NCBI RefSeq assembly: GCF_004295645.1
Contig: NZ_CP034752.1
Location: 1,860,001-1,924,000, forward strand
Direction of reading: 5' to 3'
Source of the DNA: Limnobaculum zhutongyuii
Lineage (GTDB): Bacteria; Pseudomonadota; Gammaproteobacteria; Enterobacterales; Enterobacteriaceae
DNA: 64,000 nt
Below, piece by piece: positions 26,042-34,598 of the stretch; the stretch's first letter is position 1; every line of letters begins with the position of its first letter. The translations under genes were made by a program, and so were the position numbers. A model generated the notes under the pieces. The model had not been told where the DNA came from. It was given only the letters and a program-made list of their open reading frames with translations, and searched no databases.

Positions 26042-27454
26042 ATGAAAAAGACTAAAATTGTATGTACCATCGGTCCAAAAACTGAATCAGAAGAAGTTTT
26101 GGGTAAGCTGCTAAATGCAGGTATGAATGTAATGCGTTTGAACTTTTCTCATGGTGATTATAATGAGCACGGACAACGTATTTCTAACCTGCGTGCTGTA
26201 TTGGCCAGAACAGGTCAAAAAGCAGCTATTCTGCTGGATACTAAAGGTCCGGAAATCCGTACTATGAAACTGGAAGGTGGTAATGATGCCCCTCTGGTTG
26301 CTGGTCAAACCTTCACCTTTACCACTGACCAAAGCGTTGTTGGTAACAACGAGCGTGTTGCTGTGACTTATACCGGTTTTGCAGAAGACCTGAAAGTGGG
26401 TAATACCGTTCTGGTTGACGATGGTTTGATTGGTATGGAAGTTATCGAAGTCCGCGCCAAAGAAGTTGTGTGTAAAGTGCTGAACAGTGGCGACCTGGGT
26501 GAAAACAAAGGTATCAACCTGCCAAACGTATCCATTCAACTGCCTGCTCTGTCAGAAAAAGACAAAAAAGATCTGGTCTTTGGTTGTGAGCAAAATGTTG
26601 ATTTCGTTGCTGCTTCTTTTATCCGTAAACGTTCAGACGTACTGGACATCCGTGAGCATTTAAAAGCACACGGCGGTGAACACATTCAAATCATTTCCAA
26701 AATTGAAAACCAGGAAGGCCTGAATAACTTCGATGAAATTCTCGAAGCATCAGACGGTATCATGGTCGCTCGTGGTGACCTTGGCGTTGAAATCCCGGTT
26801 GAAGAAGTTATCTTTGCTCAGAAAATGATGATCGAGAAGTGTAACCAAGCTCGTAAAGTGGTTATCACCGCAACTCAAATGCTGGACTCAATGATCAAAA
26901 ACCCTCGCCCTACCCGTGCCGAAGCCGGTGACGTTGCTAACGCCATCCTGGACGGTACTGATGCGGTTATGCTGTCAGGCGAGAGTGCTAAAGGTAAATA
27001 CCCACTGGAATCCGTGACTATCATGGCTACCATCTGCGAACGTACCGATCGTGTAATGCCATGTCGCGTAGACAAACTGACCTCTTCCGGTAAATTACGC
27101 ATTACCGAAGCCGTATGTCGTGGTGCAGTAGAAACTTCAGAGAAGTTGGATGCAGTACTGATTGTTGTTGCTACCCAGGGTGGTAAATCCGCTAAAGCTA
27201 TCCGTAAATACTTCCCTACTGCTCCAATTCTGGCGCTAACCACCAATGAAACCACCGCTCGTCAGTTAGTTCTGACCAAAGGCGTAACGGCTCAAGTGGT
27301 TAAAGAAATCGCCTCTACCGATGATTTCTACCGTATTGGTAAAGAAATGGCGTTAACCAGCGGTCTGGCACAAAAGAATGATGTTATCGTGATGGTATCT
27401 GGTGCACTGGTTGCCAGCGGCACTACAAATACTGCTTCCGTACATATTCTTTAA
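26042..27454 (+). CDS. pykF: Pyruvate kinase I (PykF)
   Basis: The 470-residue enzyme converts phosphoenolpyruvate and ADP to pyruvate and ATP, the last step of glycolysis. The start MKKTKIVCTIGPKTESEEVL and the active-site block IISKIENQEGLNNFDEILEASDGIMVARGDLGVEI are those of type I kinases activated by fructose 1,6-bisphosphate. Length equals E. coli PykF. Position before lpp is conserved with E. coli. Regulation by Cra is supported by the upstream operator. A terminator follows. Confidence 0.97.
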   Translation: MKKTKIVCTIGPKTESEEVLGKLLNAGMNVMRLNFSHGDYNEHGQRISNLRAVLARTGQKAAILLDTKGPEIRTMKLEGGNDAPLVAGQTFTFTTDQSVVGNNERVAVTYTGFAEDLKVGNTVLVDDGLIGMEVIEVRAKEVVCKVLNSGDLGENKGINLPNVSIQLPALSEKDKKDLVFGCEQNVDFVAASFIRKRSDVLDIREHLKAHGGEHIQIISKIENQEGLNNFDEILEASDGIMVARGDLGVEIPVEEVIFAQKMMIEKCNQARKVVITATQMLDSMIKNPRPTRAEAGDVANAILDGTDAVMLSGESAKGKYPLESVTIMATICERTDRVMPCRVDKLTSSGKLRITEAVCRGAVETSEKLDAVLIVVATQGGKSAKAIRKYFPTAPILALTTNETTARQLVLTKGVTAQVVKEIASTDDFYRIGKEMALTSGLAQKNDVIVMVSGALVASGTTNTASVHIL

Positions 27455-27473
27455 CAACTCTTGTAACATTAAA

Positions 27474-27503
27474 ACGCCATCTGATTCAGGTGGCGTTTTT
27501 TTT
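27474..27503 (+). terminator. Terminator after pykF
   Basis: ACGCCA and TGGCGT form the core of a hairpin extended by flanking A/T pairs, followed by a run of eight T residues. Confidence 0.85.
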
Positions 27504-27772
27504 CGTCTGTTTTAAGGATAAATCTGCTGTCAGAATTATTGACTAATTGTGCTATATTTTTTATCTCAAAATAGATAATGGTGTATAAAAACACAGGCTT
27601 ATTTCACCCACTTATCTTTAGATAAATTTTTTATCACCACACGTTCACTTTTTTTAGTAGCGTAAAATCCTTTTTTTCGCAAATAAAAATTTGTTTTGAC
27701 TATTCTTTAACCAAACAAGCAAAATAGTTTGCGAGAAGTTAAAAAATTATTCTCATTCCGAAAAAGTTTGTG

Positions 27773-27786
27773 TAATACTTATCGGG
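27773..27786 (+). promoter_or_regulatory. lpp promoter -10 and transcription start
   Basis: The -10 element TAATACT (27773-27779) is preceded by TTTGTG and followed 6 nt later by GCTACATG. This closely reproduces the E. coli lpp promoter and the start of its message. The predicted start is G27786, leaving a 39-nt leader that ends in TTGAGGGTGTAAAT before the ATG. The -35 region is AT-rich and imperfect, as in E. coli. The rest of the 370-nt gap after pykF shows no gene. Confidence 0.8.
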
Positions 27787-27824
27787 CTACATGCAAAAAG
27801 TTAACTCAAATTGAGGGTGTAAAT

Positions 27825-28037
27825 ATGAACCGTACTAAAGTGGTACTGGGTGCTGTAATTTTAGGTGCTACTCTGTTAGCTGGTTGTGCGAAAAGCACTG
27901 ACACTTCAACTAACAGCAAGCTGACTCAACTGATCAGCGATGTTGCTGCTTTACGTTCTGATGTACAAGTTGCTAAAGATGAAGCAGCTCGTGCTAACCA
28001 ACGTTTAGACAACATGACTCGTTCTTACAAGAAATAA
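27825..28037 (+). CDS. lpp: Murein lipoprotein Lpp (Braun), short form
   Basis: I start this at the ATG at 27825 after GAGGGT, giving 70 residues; the upstream in-frame codons are leader RNA. The signal peptide ends in the lipobox LLAGC with lipidated Cys21. The mature chain is a heptad coiled coil ending SYKK, whose terminal Lys is linked to peptidoglycan. Recalled E. coli Lpp has 58 mature residues; this one has 50. Aligned by heptads it lacks two complete repeats in the middle, while the region before the first heptad is about 6 residues longer. Context between pykF and ldtE is that of the genuine lpp. Confidence 0.95.
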   Translation: MNRTKVVLGAVILGATLLAGCAKSTDTSTNSKLTQLISDVAALRSDVQVAKDEAARANQRLDNMTRSYKK

Positions 28038-28052
28038 TATTTCTCGTAAGGG

Positions 28053-28083
28053 AAAATGGCGCACTTAGGTGCGCCATTTTTTT
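28053..28083 (+). terminator. lpp terminator
   Basis: A 12-bp perfect stem (AAAATGGCGCAC with GTGCGCCATTTT) and TTAG loop is followed by more T residues. It lies 15 nt after the stop, as expected for a highly expressed short message. Confidence 0.92.
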
Positions 28084-28387
28084 ATCGGTATTAGCAAGTT
28101 ACTACTTTTACGCTTTCTCGTTTCACCACCAGTTCAATCTTACCCTTCTATTTTGGGTTAATTGCTCCTCAATGGCAATAATAGCGCCTCTCCTCCACGT
28201 TAAGCTTATTAAAAGAAATTTAAGCCATAGTTACGCAGTAATAGAAAAAACGCCTCAAATTAACGCTCAGGCGATTATTCGTTGGAATAGAATATCAATG
28301 ATAAAAAGATTTAACGACAGAGGATAATAATTAAGTTACGTCAGGAAAATATATCTGAGAGAAAATACGATGGCGGGGAATTTTATT
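28084..28387. other. Convergent intergenic region, lpp to ldtE
   Basis: About 300 nt without an open frame or recognised RNA gene. The right end holds the ldtE terminator. Confidence 0.5.
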
Positions 28388-28417
28388 AAAGCAGCGGGAA
28401 AGCTTTCCCACTGCTTT
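28388..28417 (-). terminator. Terminator after ldtE
   Basis: AAAGCAG and CTGCTTT flank the palindrome GGGAAAG/CTTTCCC with a single C/A mismatch. On the minus strand it is followed by TTTAATAAAATT. It lies 24 nt after the ldtE stop. Confidence 0.75.
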
Positions 28418-28440
28418 ATTTGTTGCTATCGCGAACGATA

Positions 28441-29364
28441 TTAACGGTTCACCAGCAACGGTAATCCGGAACGACGCTCAATTTCAGCATTCACTCGGGA
28501 AGAGTCTGTTGACGGGTTATTAATAAATGTCGCAATGCTTGGGTGAATCTCAATTGGTTTAGTCTGTGGGTCATCGTTTTCAGACTTAGACAATGGCTGA
28601 TGAATTTCAACATAGCGAGAACCATCAGGCTCTACCGTTGCTTTAATCGGTTCATTAACCACTTGAACTCGGGTTCCTACAGGAACGGTATTGAACAGTT
28701 CTTCAATATCGTTAGGGCGTAAACGGATACAGCCAGAGCTTACACGCATACCGATACCAAAATCAGCATTAGTACCATGAATCAGGTAAGTACCACCTGC
28801 AGCTGCCAGACGTAACGCAAATAAACCCATTGGGTTTTCCGGGCCTGCCGGAATAACTGCCGGTAAAATGATACCTTCAGCCGCATAATTCTTACGAATA
28901 TTTGCGGTTGGCGTCCAGGTTGGGTTGGCCTTTCTTTCGATAATGGTTGTTGTCATTACCGGCGTATCGCGACCTAACTGACCAATACCAATTGGATAAA
29001 CGATAACGGTGTTTTTTCCTTTCGGATAGTAGTAAAGGCGAAGTTCTGACAGGTTAATAACAATGCCATCGCGCGGAGTATCCGGCAGGATCATTTGCAG
29101 CGGAAGAATTAATTCTGAACCCGCTTTTGGCAATAGTGGATCAACGTCCGGATTTGCTTCCAACATAGCAATCAGGCCGATTTGATAATCTGAGGCGATT
29201 CGTTCCAGTGAGCGTCCGTCATTCGGAACAATCAATACCCTATTCTCACCAATTAAACGGCTATTTGACGGTGGTAGCGGATATTCCATAGCCTGAGCGA
29301 CAGAAAAATGACCAACGAACAACATAGCCAGCACAGCCTTACAAACTGCAAAAACACGGTTCAT
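28441..29364 (-). CDS. ldtE: L,D-transpeptidase LdtE-like (YnhG)
   Basis: The 307-residue protein has a signal peptide (about residues 1-25), a LysM-like region (about 41-88) and a YkuD catalytic domain. The active-site motif is H196-G-T...S-S-G-C212-I-R-L, with Cys212 the nucleophile. In E. coli the lpp-adjacent gene is ynhG (ldtE, 334 residues), which makes 3-3 crosslinks in peptidoglycan. Family members also attach Lpp to peptidoglycan (LdtA/B/C), so the precise activity is not settled. Adjacent lpp suggests a shared envelope role. It is divergent from tpx. Confidence 0.85.
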   Translation of the reverse strand: MNRVFAVCKAVLAMLFVGHFSVAQAMEYPLPPSNSRLIGENRVLIVPNDGRSLERIASDYQIGLIAMLEANPDVDPLLPKAGSELILPLQMILPDTPRDGIVINLSELRLYYYPKGKNTVIVYPIGIGQLGRDTPVMTTTIIERKANPTWTPTANIRKNYAAEGIILPAVIPAGPENPMGLFALRLAAAGGTYLIHGTNADFGIGMRVSSGCIRLRPNDIEELFNTVPVGTRVQVVNEPIKATVEPDGSRYVEIHQPLSKSENDDPQTKPIEIHPSIATFINNPSTDSSRVNAEIERRSGLPLLVNR

Positions 29365-29724
29365 TCTTAATTCCTAAACTTCAGCTTTATATCAGTTAAA
29401 TTTGTCTGGTTGACCACAGACATGGGTAACCATCAGTTTACATATATCAACAGCTATTATGAATCAAAACGGATCATTCATACAGAGATGCTACCTGTTG
29501 TCCGGCGAAAAATAATCAATTTTTTTGCCGATTAGAGCAATAGAACTAAACAAAATTTTACCTCATGTCGCAGAATGAACTGATTTTAAAAGAAAAAGTA
29601 GCATGAGAGTTAATAGCACGATCAATTCATCGCCAGACTAATTTATTTTGAGATATCCAAAACTATTTTGTTGGACTAAGATAACTTAATTGTTAATTTA
29701 AAGTAACATTCACTGGAGGCAGTT
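29365..29724. other. Divergent promoter region between ldtE and tpx
   Basis: No gene is visible in these 360 AT-rich nucleotides. Both flanking genes are transcribed outward. I found no operator I can name. Confidence 0.5.
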
Positions 29725-30228
29725 ATGACTCAAACCGTACAAATGAAAGGCAATCCGGTATCCGTTGCCGGGCAATTACCTAAAGCTGGCGATAGCGCAA
29801 AAGCATTTACCCTGGTAGCCAAAGATCTCTCTGATGTCACCTTAAGTACCTATGCAGGCAAACGTAAAGTACTGAATATATTCCCAAGTGTGGATACTTC
29901 CGTGTGTGCTACATCGGTCAGAACGTTTAACCAACGCGTGGGTGATGTTGATAATACGGTTGTGTTATGTATCTCTGGCGATCTGCCTTTTGCTCAAGCT
30001 CGCTTCTGTGGTGCTGAGGGTTTAGATCACGTAGTTACCCTGTCTGTATTCCGTAATCCAGAGTTTAAACAAGATTATGGTGTGGGGATTCAGGACGGTC
30101 CATTAAAAGGCTTAACTGCCCGTGCTGTAGTGGTACTGGATGCTAACGATAAAGTCATTTACAGCGAACTGGTTAAAGAGATCTCTACTGAACCAAACTA
30201 TGATGCTGCGCTAGCTGCACTGAAATAA
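29725..30228 (+). CDS. tpx: Thiol peroxidase Tpx
   Basis: The 167-residue atypical 2-Cys peroxiredoxin reduces alkyl hydroperoxides and H2O2 using thioredoxin. The peroxidatic Cys61 sits in PSVDTSVCATS, and the resolving Cys95 in QARFCGAEGL, the same numbering as E. coli Tpx. Cys82 is the third conserved cysteine. CACTGGAGG precedes the ATG. It converges on tyrR, as in E. coli, across a shared terminator. Confidence 0.96.
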   Translation: MTQTVQMKGNPVSVAGQLPKAGDSAKAFTLVAKDLSDVTLSTYAGKRKVLNIFPSVDTSVCATSVRTFNQRVGDVDNTVVLCISGDLPFAQARFCGAEGLDHVVTLSVFRNPEFKQDYGVGIQDGPLKGLTARAVVVLDANDKVIYSELVKEISTEPNYDAALAALK

Positions 30229-30260
30229 TCGCATGACTATCCAATATATTGTATGAAAAA

Positions 30261-30277
30261 GGGAGCCACTGGCTCCC
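30261..30277. terminator. Bidirectional terminator between tpx and tyrR
   Basis: Arms GGGAGCC and GGCTCCC enclose ACT. AAAAA lies on the left and TTCTGTTTT on the right, so both converging genes can end here. Confidence 0.85.
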
Positions 30278-30299
30278 TTCTGTTTTACTGGGTTTTGCT

Positions 30300-31880
30300 T
30301 TACTCATTATCCATAGTTTCTGCATTTTCAGCAGTACGGGATGGCTGGCTTAGGCCATATTCCCGGAGTTTATTAGCTATCGCTGTATGAGATACCCCTA
30401 AACGTTTCGCCAGCTTACGGGTACTTGGGTAGCTGCTATATAGTTGAGTTAATACTGAACATTCAAAACGTTTACAGATCTCGTCCAGGCTGCCATCCAT
30501 TACATTATTATTCAGCATCATTTCCGCTGAGACTTCAGGCAAGACGATATCTTTAACCTGTAGCTCATTGCCTTCCAGCTGAGTGAAGCTACGATAAAGA
30601 ATGTTCTTCAATTGTCTTACGTTGCCCGGCCAGCCGTATTGAGTTAACAGCGGTGTCAGATCCGGTGCCAGTTTAGGACGGTGAACGCCGAGCTGATCGG
30701 CGAACAGCGTAATAAATTGCTCTGCCAGAGGCATGATATCGGAAACACGTTCCCGCAATGGTGGAATCGTTAGCGTCAGTACGTTCAGTCGATAATAGAG
30801 GTCCTCTCTGAACAATCCCTGGCTGACTAAATTAAACAGACTCTTTTGGGTTGCGCAAATCACACGTACATCCACATACACTTCCTGATCTTCACCCACC
30901 CGCCGGAAAGTGCCATCATTCAGGAAACGTAATAATTTTGCCTGCATAGTTGGTGACATTTCACTGATATTATCCAGCAGAACCGAACCACCATTTGCCT
31001 GTTCAAAAAATCCTTTCTTGCTTTCAACCTGCGCGCTTCCCGCATGACCAAACAGCTCACTTTCCACCACATCATCAGGTAAAGAGGCACAGTTAATCGC
31101 CAAAAACGGTTTGTCCCGGCGAGCGCTGCGAACGTGGCAAGCCTGAGCTAAAACATCTTTACCGGTTCCGGTATCACCAATAATTAGCAAAGGAACATCC
31201 AGCATGGCCAATTTATTGGCCTGCTCTATCAATAATTTCATTTTGCTGCTGATGGCCACGATATGACCAAATGCATTGTTATCCGCTACGTTCTTATTCT
31301 GTAGCTGACGCCCGATTCTGGCAGCGGACTTGAGAACAATAACTGCCCCGGTCACATTTTTCGGTTGTTGATCGTCATCACTCTGATAGATAGGCGTGAT
31401 ATCCATCAGGTAATCCTGACCACGGATAATGGCACGTTCCGAATGGGGTACGATGTTTTCCCCTTCCAGATGACGCAGGAAGTTGTAGCCACTTAACAGA
31501 CTGGATGCGGTCTGAGTAAGAATTCTCTCCTCTGAAAGGCCAAACAGCATCAGTGCAGCATGGTTAGCCAGGTCGATCCGCCCTTTCAAATCAATAGAAA
31601 TTACCGGTTCAGGCAGCGATTCCAGCAGCGCTCTCAATGCGTGTAAGCGCTGTTCTGAAGGCATGTAGGCGACGGTGCGAACATCGGTTACGCCCGTGAT
31701 CCGCCGAATGTTCACCATTAAGGCACTGAATACATCAAAATCAATAGAGGAAAAGTTAAGATAGATCTTGCCGCTGACATCAATTTCGATGCCCCGTAGA
31801 TCAAGATTGCGGGCAACCAGCAAATCAAGTAGTTCACGGGTTAATCCCAGACGATCTTCGCAGAGGACTTCAAGACGCAT
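30300..31880 (-). CDS. tyrR: Aromatic amino acid regulator TyrR
   Basis: The 526-residue regulator has an N-terminal ACT domain (about 1-70), a PAS domain (about 80-190), an AAA+ domain with Walker A GDTGTGKD, and a C-terminal Fis-type helix-turn-helix (TRKLAKRLGVSHTAIANKL). The GAFTGA loop needed for sigma-54 contact is replaced by GSAQVE. This fits TyrR, which acts on sigma-70 promoters. It responds to tyrosine, phenylalanine and tryptophan. It is slightly longer than E. coli TyrR (513). A TyrR box lies upstream. Confidence 0.95.
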   Translation of the reverse strand: MRLEVLCEDRLGLTRELLDLLVARNLDLRGIEIDVSGKIYLNFSSIDFDVFSALMVNIRRITGVTDVRTVAYMPSEQRLHALRALLESLPEPVISIDLKGRIDLANHAALMLFGLSEERILTQTASSLLSGYNFLRHLEGENIVPHSERAIIRGQDYLMDITPIYQSDDDQQPKNVTGAVIVLKSAARIGRQLQNKNVADNNAFGHIVAISSKMKLLIEQANKLAMLDVPLLIIGDTGTGKDVLAQACHVRSARRDKPFLAINCASLPDDVVESELFGHAGSAQVESKKGFFEQANGGSVLLDNISEMSPTMQAKLLRFLNDGTFRRVGEDQEVYVDVRVICATQKSLFNLVSQGLFREDLYYRLNVLTLTIPPLRERVSDIMPLAEQFITLFADQLGVHRPKLAPDLTPLLTQYGWPGNVRQLKNILYRSFTQLEGNELQVKDIVLPEVSAEMMLNNNVMDGSLDEICKRFECSVLTQLYSSYPSTRKLAKRLGVSHTAIANKLREYGLSQPSRTAENAETMDNE

Positions 31881-31962
31881 TGTGAATAGCCTTGTTTAAC
31901 GAGCACGCGGTAACGGTTGTTGCCCCTATCATACCCGTAGAGCCGGTTCAGATGAAGAGGAG

Positions 31963-31980
31963 TGTCACAAAAAGTTGACA
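31963..31980. promoter_or_regulatory. TyrR box upstream of tyrR
   Basis: TGTCAC-N6-TTGACA fits the TyrR consensus TGTAAA-N6-TTTACA, including the essential G and C spaced by 14 nt. It lies 83-100 nt upstream of the tyrR start, consistent with the autorepression known in E. coli. The same gap separates tyrR from divergent metY, which could therefore also be affected. Confidence 0.65.
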
Positions 31981-32181
31981 GGTTTAACAGAAACTCATTG
32001 GATACACTCAATCATTACATCAATAAGGTCGTTTTACGATTTAGTCAGGCTTTTCAAAGCATAGTTATAAAAAATAATCGGCTAAAAAAATCATTTGCCT
32101 GTTTCATTTAACAATAAACAATGATTAAGTAACATTTCCTTAAACATATCCCCTATAAAAATAGAAAAAAGAGAATAGCGA
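31981..32181. other. Remainder of the tyrR-metY divergent region
   Basis: No gene is visible, and no MetJ box (AGACGTCT repeats) is apparent upstream of metY. Together with the TyrR-box side, the gap between the two genes is 301 nt. Confidence 0.5.
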
Positions 32182-33450
32182 ATGAAAGACGCAACACTGG
32201 CTCTGCATCATGGATTTCAAAGCGATCCAACCACCAAGTCCGTCGCCGTACCCATCTATCAAACGGTTGCTTATGAGTTCGATAATGCTCAGCATGGCGC
32301 TGACCTGTTCAATCTGGCGGTACCGGGTAACATCTATACCCGAATAATGAACCCAACCAATGACATTTTAGAAAAGCGCATGGCGGCCCTTGAAGGCGGC
32401 ATTGCAGGACTCGTGGTTTCTGCTGGTAGTGCGGCTATCAGTTATGCTATCCAGACCCTGGCGCAGGCAGGAGACAATATCGTCAGTACGCCACAACTGT
32501 ATGGTGGTACCTATACCCTGTTTGCCCATATGCTGCCGGGTTTTGGTATTAACGTGAAATTTGCCCGTGATGACTCACCACAAGCCATCGCCGAGCTGAT
32601 TGATGACAACACCAAAGCGGTGTATTGCGAAAGCATTGGCAACCCTGCTGGAAATATTGTTGATATTGAAGGACTGGCAAAAGTTGCTCACGATCGTGGG
32701 GTTCCATTGATCGTGGATAATACCGTCGCCTCTCCGGTACTGTGTAAGCCAATACAGTTTGGTGCCGATATTGTTGTTCATTCAATTACTAAATATGTTG
32801 GTGGTCATGGTAATTCATTGGGCGGTGCCATCATCGATTCCGGCAATTTCCCGTGGGAAAAGTATCAACAGCGATTCCCGATGTTCAGTACCCCGGAAGC
32901 AGCCTATCACGGTGTTGTCTACACCGAAAGTTTTGGTGCGGCGGCCTTTATTGCCCGTGCCAGAACCGTTCCTTTACGTAACTGTGGTGCAGCCCTTTCA
33001 CCAATGAATGCGTTCTTGTTATTGCAGGGGCTTGAAACCTTATCACTGCGTATGGAACGCCATGTAGAAAACGCCCGAAAAGTCGCAGACTATTTAAAAC
33101 AGCATCATAAGGTTGCCTGGGTCAGTTACGCCGGTCTGCCAGATCATCCTCATTATCCATTAGCGCAAAAGTATATGAATGGCACACCTTCTGCCATTCT
33201 CTCTTTCGGTTTAAAAGATGGCTATTCTGCCGGAGTGAAATTCTACGATGCGCTGCAAATATTTAAACGTTTAGTGAATATTGGTGATGCCAAATCTTTA
33301 GCCTGTCATCCGGCGTCAACGACGCATCGACAAATGTCTGAAGAAGAACAAGCGAAAGCCGGTGTTAAGCCAGAGATGATCCGTTTATCCATTGGTATAG
33401 AAGCCATTGAAGATATTCTGGCCGATCTGGAACAGGCCCTGAACGCCTGA
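32182..33450 (+). CDS. metY: O-acetylhomoserine sulfhydrylase-type PLP enzyme (MetY)
   Basis: The 422-residue protein belongs to the Cys/Met-metabolism PLP family. The cofactor lysine is K204 in the signature SITKYVGGHGNSLGG. YTRIMNPTNDILEKR and SAGSAAI are typical for O-acetylhomoserine aminocarboxypropyltransferases. MetY makes homocysteine (or methionine from methanethiol) from O-acetylhomoserine. Enterobacteria usually use O-succinylhomoserine with MetB, so a MetY-like enzyme may serve another thiol substrate here. It lies between tyrR and ycjF, which are adjacent in E. coli. Cystathionine gamma-synthase-like activity cannot be excluded. Confidence 0.82.
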   Translation: MKDATLALHHGFQSDPTTKSVAVPIYQTVAYEFDNAQHGADLFNLAVPGNIYTRIMNPTNDILEKRMAALEGGIAGLVVSAGSAAISYAIQTLAQAGDNIVSTPQLYGGTYTLFAHMLPGFGINVKFARDDSPQAIAELIDDNTKAVYCESIGNPAGNIVDIEGLAKVAHDRGVPLIVDNTVASPVLCKPIQFGADIVVHSITKYVGGHGNSLGGAIIDSGNFPWEKYQQRFPMFSTPEAAYHGVVYTESFGAAAFIARARTVPLRNCGAALSPMNAFLLLQGLETLSLRMERHVENARKVADYLKQHHKVAWVSYAGLPDHPHYPLAQKYMNGTPSAILSFGLKDGYSAGVKFYDALQIFKRLVNIGDAKSLACHPASTTHRQMSEEEQAKAGVKPEMIRLSIGIEAIEDILADLEQALNA

Positions 33451-33474
33451 AATTAATATAAACAGAATAATGAA

Positions 33475-33508
33475 AAAGGCGGCGCCATAATAAATGGACG
33501 CCGCCTTT
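33475..33508. terminator. Bidirectional terminator between metY and ycjF
   Basis: AAAGGCGGCG pairs with CGCCGCCTTT, with extra CCA/TGG pairing inside. It is flanked by A and T runs and lies between converging genes. Confidence 0.85.
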
Positions 33509-33539
33509 CTTATCTTAACTATTCCAGGACACTCTGTTG

Positions 33540-34598
33540 TTATTTACTACTTCCACCTTTCGGCAGTTTGCTTTTTATCTGGGCTATCAGTTGGGTACGG
33601 AAATCCCCTAAGCGTGGCTTGTCGTCATCCATCCAGGGTAATGGACGACATAGCTCCATGGCTTTAATACCAAGACGGGCGGTCAGTAAACCAGCGCCAA
33701 TTCCCTGTGCCGCACGGGTTGATAATCTGGCGGTAATATCCTGAGAAATCCAGTCCATTCCAACCTCGCGAATTAATTCAGTGGCCCCGGCAAAGGCAAT
33801 ATTGAGCATAACCAGTTTAAACAATCGGATACGACTAAAGTAACCTAGCTGAATGCCATAAATACTGGCGATACGATTAATCAGTCGAATATTACGCCAG
33901 GCAATAAAAGCCATATCGACAATGGCCAGCGGGCTGACGGCAATCATCAAGGCCGATTCCGCAGCAGAACCGCTGATTTCGCGACGAGCCTGCTGATCCA
34001 GCACGGGTTGAACTAGTTTGGCATACAGAGAAACCACTTCCCGATCGTTTTGCGTTTCATGCAGAGAGGCCTGCCAGCGTTGTAATGCCGGATGGCTTTT
34101 ATCAATGCCCGCCTGATCGGCCAGTTTTTCACAGAACTCACGACCTTTACCCAAGGCGTGACTGTGTAACAATTCTCTGGCGATATCGCGTTCTTCCGCA
34201 CGCTCTCTTAGTCGGTATAAACGACGCCATTCGGTTATTACCGAACCAACACCCGCTACAACGATAATTGCGCCTGCGCTATAAGCACCTAAAGTAATCC
34301 ATTCGTGATTCTGAATCGCATCAGAAATACGATAGATACCCTGAGCTACCACACTTATGCCAAACACTCCCAGCCCGAAAGTGACCATTTTGCGCCACAG
34401 GCTGGTTTTTGGCTTAAGGGCATTCATAATGATGCCTTCGGCTTCACCCTCTTCCTGTTCTTCCTCCAGTTCTGGCGCCGTAGGAAAGAAATTTTCTGCT
34501 TCTTGTTGGTTAAACTGCAGGTTGCTGCGTAACACAGGCTCTTTTTCATCCAACAATGGCTCATCAAAGGTGATACGCCCTTTTATTGGCTGGTTCAT
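33540..34598 (-). CDS. ycjF: YcjF family inner membrane protein
   Basis: The 352-residue protein belongs to the DUF697/TIGR01620 family (E. coli YcjF). An acidic N-terminal segment is followed by two hydrophobic hairpins near residues 65-125 and about 215-270. Its function is unknown; it is coexpressed with ycjX and the psp genes. The ATG overlaps the ycjX stop codon by 4 nt, so translation is coupled. In Yersinia, pspABCD-ycjX-ycjF form one operon, which this arrangement matches. Confidence 0.9.
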   Translation of the reverse strand: MNQPIKGRITFDEPLLDEKEPVLRSNLQFNQQEAENFFPTAPELEEEQEEGEAEGIIMNALKPKTSLWRKMVTFGLGVFGISVVAQGIYRISDAIQNHEWITLGAYSAGAIIVVAGVGSVITEWRRLYRLRERAEERDIARELLHSHALGKGREFCEKLADQAGIDKSHPALQRWQASLHETQNDREVVSLYAKLVQPVLDQQARREISGSAAESALMIAVSPLAIVDMAFIAWRNIRLINRIASIYGIQLGYFSRIRLFKLVMLNIAFAGATELIREVGMDWISQDITARLSTRAAQGIGAGLLTARLGIKAMELCRPLPWMDDDKPRLGDFRTQLIAQIKSKLPKGGSSK

